From Ignavibacteriota bacterium (lineage in GTDB: Bacteria > Bacteroidota > Ignavibacteria > UBA10030 > SZUA-254), in NCBI GenBank assembly GCA_025358305.1, contig JANYJZ010000005.1, positions 62,001 to 126,000 of the forward strand: a stretch of 64,000 nt of DNA, given 5' to 3'. Under the pieces are notes generated by a model that had not been told where the DNA came from, did no database searches, and was given only the letters and a program-made list of their open reading frames with translations. A program made the position numbers and the translations under genes. Below are positions 58,865-64,000 of the stretch, in pieces (positions within the stretch are counted from its first letter, which is position 1; every line of letters begins with the position of its first letter).

Positions 58865-59974
58865 TCACGGCGGCGACCGTTGGTCCCTCTCGCTGACCGG
58901 TGTAGTCTCGCTAGGCGAGAGAAGATCGTGGAGAGCCTGAAACATGCTCTCAGCCGTGTATCGGGTGAGACAATGCACATCGCCGTAGCGACACTCTGGA
59001 CTCATGCATGCTCCGCACTCGAGGTCGCCGGAATGGAACGTCCGCGTGTGCACTCCGAGCGGGGCGGACCAATCGTGCCTGCTGGAGCCAAAAAGTGCGA
59101 TAGTCGGCACCCCCGAATTCCATGCCATATGCATCAGCCCGGAATCATCGCTCACGATGGCGGAAAGGAGCTGGACGGTCGCAAACGCCTCGGCAAGACT
59201 CGTTTGACCGATGAGGTTGATGACGTGTCCAGGGATACTCCCTGCGAGTCTTCTCCCGGATTCGGCTATTCTCTCATCCCCCATGAGGACGATGCTTGCC
59301 TGCTTGCGATTCACAAGCATCGTCGCGAGATCGGCGTATTGCTCGAGGGGCCAGTTCCGCGTCTTCCAGAGACCGGCTGGGTTGACGCACACGAGCGGGG
59401 CAATGCCGTCCCACCCGAGAGAAAGGAGGCGCCCGCGCGCGCTGGCGACCAGGGATTCCTTGACGGGAAGATCGTAATCGGGTCTGATCCCCAGGAAGCC
59501 GGCGGAGATGAAGGTCTCAAGCGCTCGTTCTCCAGCGGGTGTCGACGAGAACCGGTCGAACTCCGCCCAAAACGGCGGAATGGAAAGTCTCCGAATTATC
59601 CGAGTCACCCAGTTTCGTTGGAGATCGATGACCATCTCATATCGTAGTTTAGCCAGAGACGTCCCCCAGCGCATCGCCGCCGCTGCCCGTCCCCAGCGTG
59701 TTCGAATGTCGGGCAGGACATGAACGGTGTCGAAGAGTTGCAACGCTCCGGGTAGATCACGGCTCGCCTCACAAGTAAGGAAATCGATCCGTGCGTCCGG
59801 GAGCATCTTTCGGATCGCCGTGCAGAGCGGAAGCGTGATGGCAACGTCGCCGATGGCATGAAGGCGGATCACGAGAATCCGTTCCGGCGGATTATCCCCC
59901 ATCCAGGGGTTGTTGGAAATATCTTCCGTACGTACGAGTCGATCAGGCGAGACTCTCTCCCCCAAGAAGTTCAT
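58865..59974 (-). CDS. glycosyltransferase family 9 (heptosyltransferase-like)
   Basis: ILVIRLHAIGDVAITLPLCTAIRKMLPDARIDFL; VCVNPAGLWKTRNWPLEQYADLA; SDDSGLMHMAWNSGVPTIALFG. Start at MNFLGER overlaps upstream stop (ATGA). Confidence 0.88.
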   Translation of the reverse strand: MNFLGERVSPDRLVRTEDISNNPWMGDNPPERILVIRLHAIGDVAITLPLCTAIRKMLPDARIDFLTCEASRDLPGALQLFDTVHVLPDIRTRWGRAAAAMRWGTSLAKLRYEMVIDLQRNWVTRIIRRLSIPPFWAEFDRFSSTPAGERALETFISAGFLGIRPDYDLPVKESLVASARGRLLSLGWDGIAPLVCVNPAGLWKTRNWPLEQYADLATMLVNRKQASIVLMGDERIAESGRRLAGSIPGHVINLIGQTSLAEAFATVQLLSAIVSDDSGLMHMAWNSGVPTIALFGSSRHDWSAPLGVHTRTFHSGDLECGACMSPECRYGDVHCLTRYTAESMFQALHDLLSPSETTPVSERDQRSPP

Positions 59975-61620
59975 ACGGGCGAAGGAGGAAGTGAAATCCT
60001 GGCTTTGACGCATTCGGGAGGAATGAGGTCGGCATGGTGCGTGAAGATGACCGTCGAGAGCCCGGACCGTTCCTGGGCAAGTCGCGCCCAAACCTCTCTC
60101 TCGAGCTCGGGTTCGAAAGCCGCGTTGATCTCGTCGAGGAGAAGAAGTGGGGGAGACGACGCGAGCGCTCTTGCCAGGGCTATCCTCGCCCGCTGGCCTC
60201 CGCTCAACGCATATCCCCGTTCTCCGACGACCGTATTAAGGCCCTCCGGGAGGGAGGCAATGAATGTTTCGAGACAGCATGTCCAAAGGAGGCCGGCGAG
60301 CCGTTCGGGCCCCATGTCAGGGGAAGAAATGCCGATGTTCTCACGCAAGGTTCCATGAAAAAGGACCGGCTCCTGGCCGGCGAACCCGATCTGCTGGTGT
60401 AGGGCAGCCGGGTCCCAGTCACCGACACCGACACCGTCGAGCAAGACGCGGCCATCCAACGGCTGGTCAAGTCCCAGCAGAAGTGTCGCAAGGGTCGATT
60501 TTCCGCTCCCGCTCGGCCCCGAGATGACGCTCCAGGTTCCCGGGAGGCATTCAAACGAGATCTGACGTAGGACCGGCCGTTCCGGAGTGTATTCGAAGGA
60601 GACGTGATCGAATTTGACCTCGCCCCGGATTGGCGCCGCATGCGACCCCACGGCGGCCGGGGTGGATCTCTCGGCCGACAGGAACTCGGTGACCCGGTCG
60701 ATCGCACCAAAGACGTTCTGGTGCGAAACAATAATGCGCGCCTGCGAGATCAACGCCATGGAGAGGGTATATGCGTAGAAGTAGAAAGCGATGACACTCC
60801 CGATAGACCACTCCTGGAAGAATGCGTGCGAGCTGCCAAGGTAAAAGATGCCGAGGAGAAGGGATGAAAGAAGAAAGTAGACGAACTGGTTGACGAACAC
60901 ATGCTGGCGCGACGACGAAAGCTCTGACTGGTGCGCATCGGCGAGGATCGCGTCATAGCGTTCGAGCGCCCGTCGTTCCCCGCCCATCGCTTTCACTTCG
61001 CGGATGGCGGCGAGGGTCTCCTCAAAGAAGGCGCTTGCCCGTGCATGGATCGACTGGCTCCGTCCCGAGGAACTTCGGATCGAACGGCTCGTGTAGAAGA
61101 TGACCGGCAGGGGAAGGAGGAGGAGAGGGATCACGACAAGCGTGGCATACACATTGAGCGCCGCCATGAGGAGGATGCATCCGAAGACGAAGAGCGTGTT
61201 TTGAAAGAGGGGGGCAAGGAGGCCCGCGGGAAGGGTCTGGACCCTCCCAATATCCTCGGAAAGCCGTGCCGAGAGTTCACCGAGGAGTTGTGTACGATGG
61301 AACGACATCGGCTCATCCAGGAGTTTCCGGTAGAAGTCCCGGCGCAGCGCATTGCGGAGCTGAAACCCGATCGACTGCATCATCATCTGCTGTCGGAACC
61401 CCGCTAGTGTGGAGATCGCGAGCATGCAGACGAGGCCGAAAGCAAGCCAGGTCGTGTCCCAGGACGGCAAGGCCGGGTGGAGCAGCTTGTCGACGATCAG
61501 CTTGAGGAGCCAGGGGTAGATCAGCGACGTTGCCGACACGAGCGTCAGAAGGACCAGTCCGAAAAAGAGAGCCCACCGTGACTCGGAGATGTACGACCAG
61601 AGAAAAAGAGCTCGTTTCAA
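59971..61620 (-). CDS. ABC transporter, fused permease/ATP-binding (TTG start inferred)
   Basis: GPSGSGKSTLATLLLG; ALSGGQRARIALARAL; TTG at 61620 preceded by AGGTACTCC and directly before the TM domain. Confidence 0.85.
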   Translation of the reverse strand: MKRALFLWSYISESRWALFFGLVLLTLVSATSLIYPWLLKLIVDKLLHPALPSWDTTWLAFGLVCMLAISTLAGFRQQMMMQSIGFQLRNALRRDFYRKLLDEPMSFHRTQLLGELSARLSEDIGRVQTLPAGLLAPLFQNTLFVFGCILLMAALNVYATLVVIPLLLLPLPVIFYTSRSIRSSSGRSQSIHARASAFFEETLAAIREVKAMGGERRALERYDAILADAHQSELSSSRQHVFVNQFVYFLLSSLLLGIFYLGSSHAFFQEWSIGSVIAFYFYAYTLSMALISQARIIVSHQNVFGAIDRVTEFLSAERSTPAAVGSHAAPIRGEVKFDHVSFEYTPERPVLRQISFECLPGTWSVISGPSGSGKSTLATLLLGLDQPLDGRVLLDGVGVGDWDPAALHQQIGFAGQEPVLFHGTLRENIGISSPDMGPERLAGLLWTCCLETFIASLPEGLNTVVGERGYALSGGQRARIALARALASSPPLLLLDEINAAFEPELEREVWARLAQERSGLSTVIFTHHADLIPPECVKARISLPPSPV

Positions 61621-61627
61621 GGAGTAC

Positions 61628-62851
61628 CTAGGCAGTAACGAGGGTGACCTTCGTGACTTCCGGCGGACAATTGAGGCGGAAGGGCACGCCGACCGTCCCG
61701 ACTCCCCGGGAGACGTACATCTGAGCGGTCCCCTTCGTGTAGAGTCCCGCGATATATCGTGACGACATTCCTGCGGGGGTGATGGTCTTGCCGCCAAATT
61801 TGCCGAACACGACCTGGCCGCCATGCGTGTGTCCGGCGAGCATGACCTCCACGTTGCGCACCGAGGCATGGTCGAAGAAAATGGGCCGGTGGCACAGGAG
61901 GACGCGTGCTGTGCCGTCGGGAATGCCGATGTGAGCCTGGTTGAAGTATGGGATGGAGTATTTGAAGGACGTGGTATCGTCGATGCCGAGAACGGCGATC
62001 TGTTTTCCCCCGCGCTCGATCATAATATGACGATTCCGCAGGAGCTTGATCCCGCACTGCTCGACCTGTGCGGCGACGGCGTTCACTTGATGCGTGTAAA
62101 AATCATGATTGCCGAGGACACCGTACACGCCGTTCGGCGCACGGAGACTCGAGAACGCTTCGGCGAACGGATAGACCTCGTTGAGAGAACTATTGACGAA
62201 ATCTCCGGGGACCGCGATGAGGTCGGCCCCGAGCGAATTGACGACCGCAGCATATTCCTCCATCTGCTCCTTGAGCATAAAGACGCTGGAATGGATATCA
62301 CTGATGAGCGCAATGGAGAAACCGGAGAATTCGATTGGGAGGTTCCGGATCGGGATCGTGATGGAGGTGACCTCGTACTCGTCGGACCGGTATGTAGCGT
62401 ACGCTGTCCCCGCGAAGACGACGCCAGCCGAGGCCGCGAGGCTCTTGCGAAGGAAGATCCTCCGCTGCGAATCGAACTGGCTCGGCGGAGTTGTGGGGTT
62501 TACTCTTGGGGCGGGATCGTTCGAGACCTGCCTTTTCGCAACGATCGCCCGGACAGCCAATCTCGGTAACGCCAGGATCTGCGTCGCAAGCCAGACCAGG
62601 AGCACAAGGAGAGAAGTAAAGTGCCAGAAATAGACCGGGTACACGACAGCGTAGATCAAGGCCTTGGGAAGGAGTTGAAGGCGAATGTCCCAGGCGAACA
62701 AGGCCACGAGTGGAATGGTGCCGAACACCAGTGCGGCAATGGAGAGCCGGCGGAGGGACCGAGATCCATTCGTCGCGTTGAGGTGCAGGCGAAGTATCCA
62801 GAACAGGAACATCTGGATGACGATGAGAACAAGCGTGAGACTCAGTCGCAT
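61628..62851 (-). CDS. membrane-associated metallophosphoesterase
   Basis: ALISDIHSS...VPGDFVN...GVLGNHDFY...GHTHGGQVVFGKFG. Confidence 0.93.
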   Translation of the reverse strand: MRLSLTLVLIVIQMFLFWILRLHLNATNGSRSLRRLSIAALVFGTIPLVALFAWDIRLQLLPKALIYAVVYPVYFWHFTSLLVLLVWLATQILALPRLAVRAIVAKRQVSNDPAPRVNPTTPPSQFDSQRRIFLRKSLAASAGVVFAGTAYATYRSDEYEVTSITIPIRNLPIEFSGFSIALISDIHSSVFMLKEQMEEYAAVVNSLGADLIAVPGDFVNSSLNEVYPFAEAFSSLRAPNGVYGVLGNHDFYTHQVNAVAAQVEQCGIKLLRNRHIMIERGGKQIAVLGIDDTTSFKYSIPYFNQAHIGIPDGTARVLLCHRPIFFDHASVRNVEVMLAGHTHGGQVVFGKFGGKTITPAGMSSRYIAGLYTKGTAQMYVSRGVGTVGVPFRLNCPPEVTKVTLVTA

Positions 62852-62945
62852 GGATTGCTGGCCCCACCAAGCATGAATACCGGTTTAAACATAGAGTAAA
62901 GTATCGAAAAAAAAGGACTTCTTCAATCTTTGGACGGAACTCCGG

Positions 62946-64000
62946 TCAACCGGGGCGGTGTTCCCCTGAATTGGCGAGACGGGTCATTTTTTGCTGGAGA
63001 AGGGGAAGCGAGCAGGCGTAATATGGGGCAAGGGCGATCCGCCGGAACACCCTGCGATTGAGCGATCGCGGCCGCGCAAGGACCTTGCGGAACATCGCGC
63101 GCGACTGCCAAAGGCGGAACTTAGCGTGGGTAAACCGGTGAAGCACGCGATAGAAGTCGGGGACAAAGGACCCTTCGTACATCAGGGCGAGGTCTTCGCT
63201 GTCAGTCCAATTCTGTTTCTCGCCCAACTGCTTTCGAACGTTCTCATAGAACGGTGTGCCCGGCAGCGGATATGAAACGGAGACACCTATATCGTCGGGC
63301 TGGCACCGTTTGACCATGTCGAGCGTCCGCTCAATATCGTCTCGATCCTCGCCCGGATAGCCGTACTGCAGGAAGAAGCCTACCTCGATGCCATGCTCGT
63401 GGAGGAGGTTTGAGGAACGCTCGATCTGTTCTATCGTGGTGCCCTTGTCCATCGCATCGAGGATCTTCTGCGATCCCGATTCGGCACCGATCCACACCGT
63501 CCTGCAACCGCTTCTGGCGAGAGAGCGTATCGTTTCGTCCTTCAAGAGAAGGTCTGCCCGAGAGAGACATTTATAGGGTATCGCGGCATCCTGTCGAATG
63601 ACCTCGTCGGCAAATTCTGCCACCCACCCGGGTGTGAGGCCAAAGATGTCGTCGCAAAACCAGAGGTGATCGGGATGCACTGTCGCCTTGAGGTCGAGCA
63701 TCTCTGCGACGACATTCTTCGGCGTCCGAGAGTGGTACACCTGTCCGTAGAGCGGCTTGGCACACCAATTGCAATGAAAGGGACATCCCCTGGTCGTTAC
63801 CATGTTCACGGAGAAGTATCCGTGGCGCTGGGTCCAGGTGGATCGGTACCGATCCAGATCGACGAGATCCCGGGCTGGGAACGAAAGTTCATCGAGGTGC
63901 TGGAGGACGCTTCGCTGTTCCGTGCGGTGCACACCGCCGTCGGAAAGGTACGCGATGCCGTTGATGCTCCCCCGGTCTCTCGTACCAGGGCGGAGGACGT
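62946..64000 (-). CDS. B12-binding-type radical SAM protein, truncated at right edge
   Basis: CPFHCNWC; frame stays open to base 64000 (VLRPGTRDRGSINGIAYLSDGG...). Confidence 0.88.
   Translation of the reverse strand, partial: VLRPGTRDRGSINGIAYLSDGGVHRTEQRSVLQHLDELSFPARDLVDLDRYRSTWTQRHGYFSVNMVTTRGCPFHCNWCAKPLYGQVYHSRTPKNVVAEMLDLKATVHPDHLWFCDDIFGLTPGWVAEFADEVIRQDAAIPYKCLSRADLLLKDETIRSLARSGCRTVWIGAESGSQKILDAMDKGTTIEQIERSSNLLHEHGIEVGFFLQYGYPGEDRDDIERTLDMVKRCQPDDIGVSVSYPLPGTPFYENVRKQLGEKQNWTDSEDLALMYEGSFVPDFYRVLHRFTHAKFRLWQSRAMFRKVLARPRSLNRRVFRRIALAPYYACSLPLLQQKMTRLANSGEHRPG

Noticed and set aside
1-64000. CRISPR array, transposase, integrase, prophage or classical defence island
   Set aside because: No spaced direct repeats, transposase/integrase motifs or phage structural genes recognised on either strand.

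Overview
This 64 kb window is chromosomal, GC-rich and mostly housekeeping. Gene content (PorV/PorQ-family protein, TonB receptor with CarboxypepD_reg domain, T9SS-like C-terminal domain, BshC, GlnRS, split cytochrome b) suggests the Bacteroidota/Chlorobi/Ignavibacteria assemblage; this is inference, no search was run. In order: (1) 1-10433, an outer-membrane/secretion operon; (2) 10.9-13.4 kb, a NarL-type two-component system; (3) tRNA-Ser(GCT) and a small-ORF region at 13.9-15.1 kb; (4) gltX, glnS, folB, folK, dNK, nadA, copA, acnA, lon; (5) acyP, ispF, PAP2, lnt, threonine aldolase; (6) rimP-nusA-infB-rbfA-ribF-rpsO-pnp (no truB between rbfA and ribF), gpmI, bshC; (7) a Rieske/split cytochrome b/octaheme cytochrome c operon; (8) a nucleoside uptake and salvage operon on the minus strand; (9) a cell-envelope cluster (GT9, ABC exporter, metallophosphoesterase, radical SAM) cut by the right edge. 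No mobile element, CRISPR array or prophage was seen. The most interesting signals are non-coding or very small: a tandem structured RNA candidate at ~10720-10884 (minus strand) with two covarying stem-loops sharing an identical loop 5'-GTCGCCTCCCC-3' and ending in a T-run; a promoter-to-terminator micro-operon of three tiny ORFs (14062-14836); a putative gltX leader/sRNA (14889-15109); an intrinsic terminator directly after the rimP-nusA promoter; and an uncalled 49-aa ORF overlapping a methyltransferase start (58615-58764).
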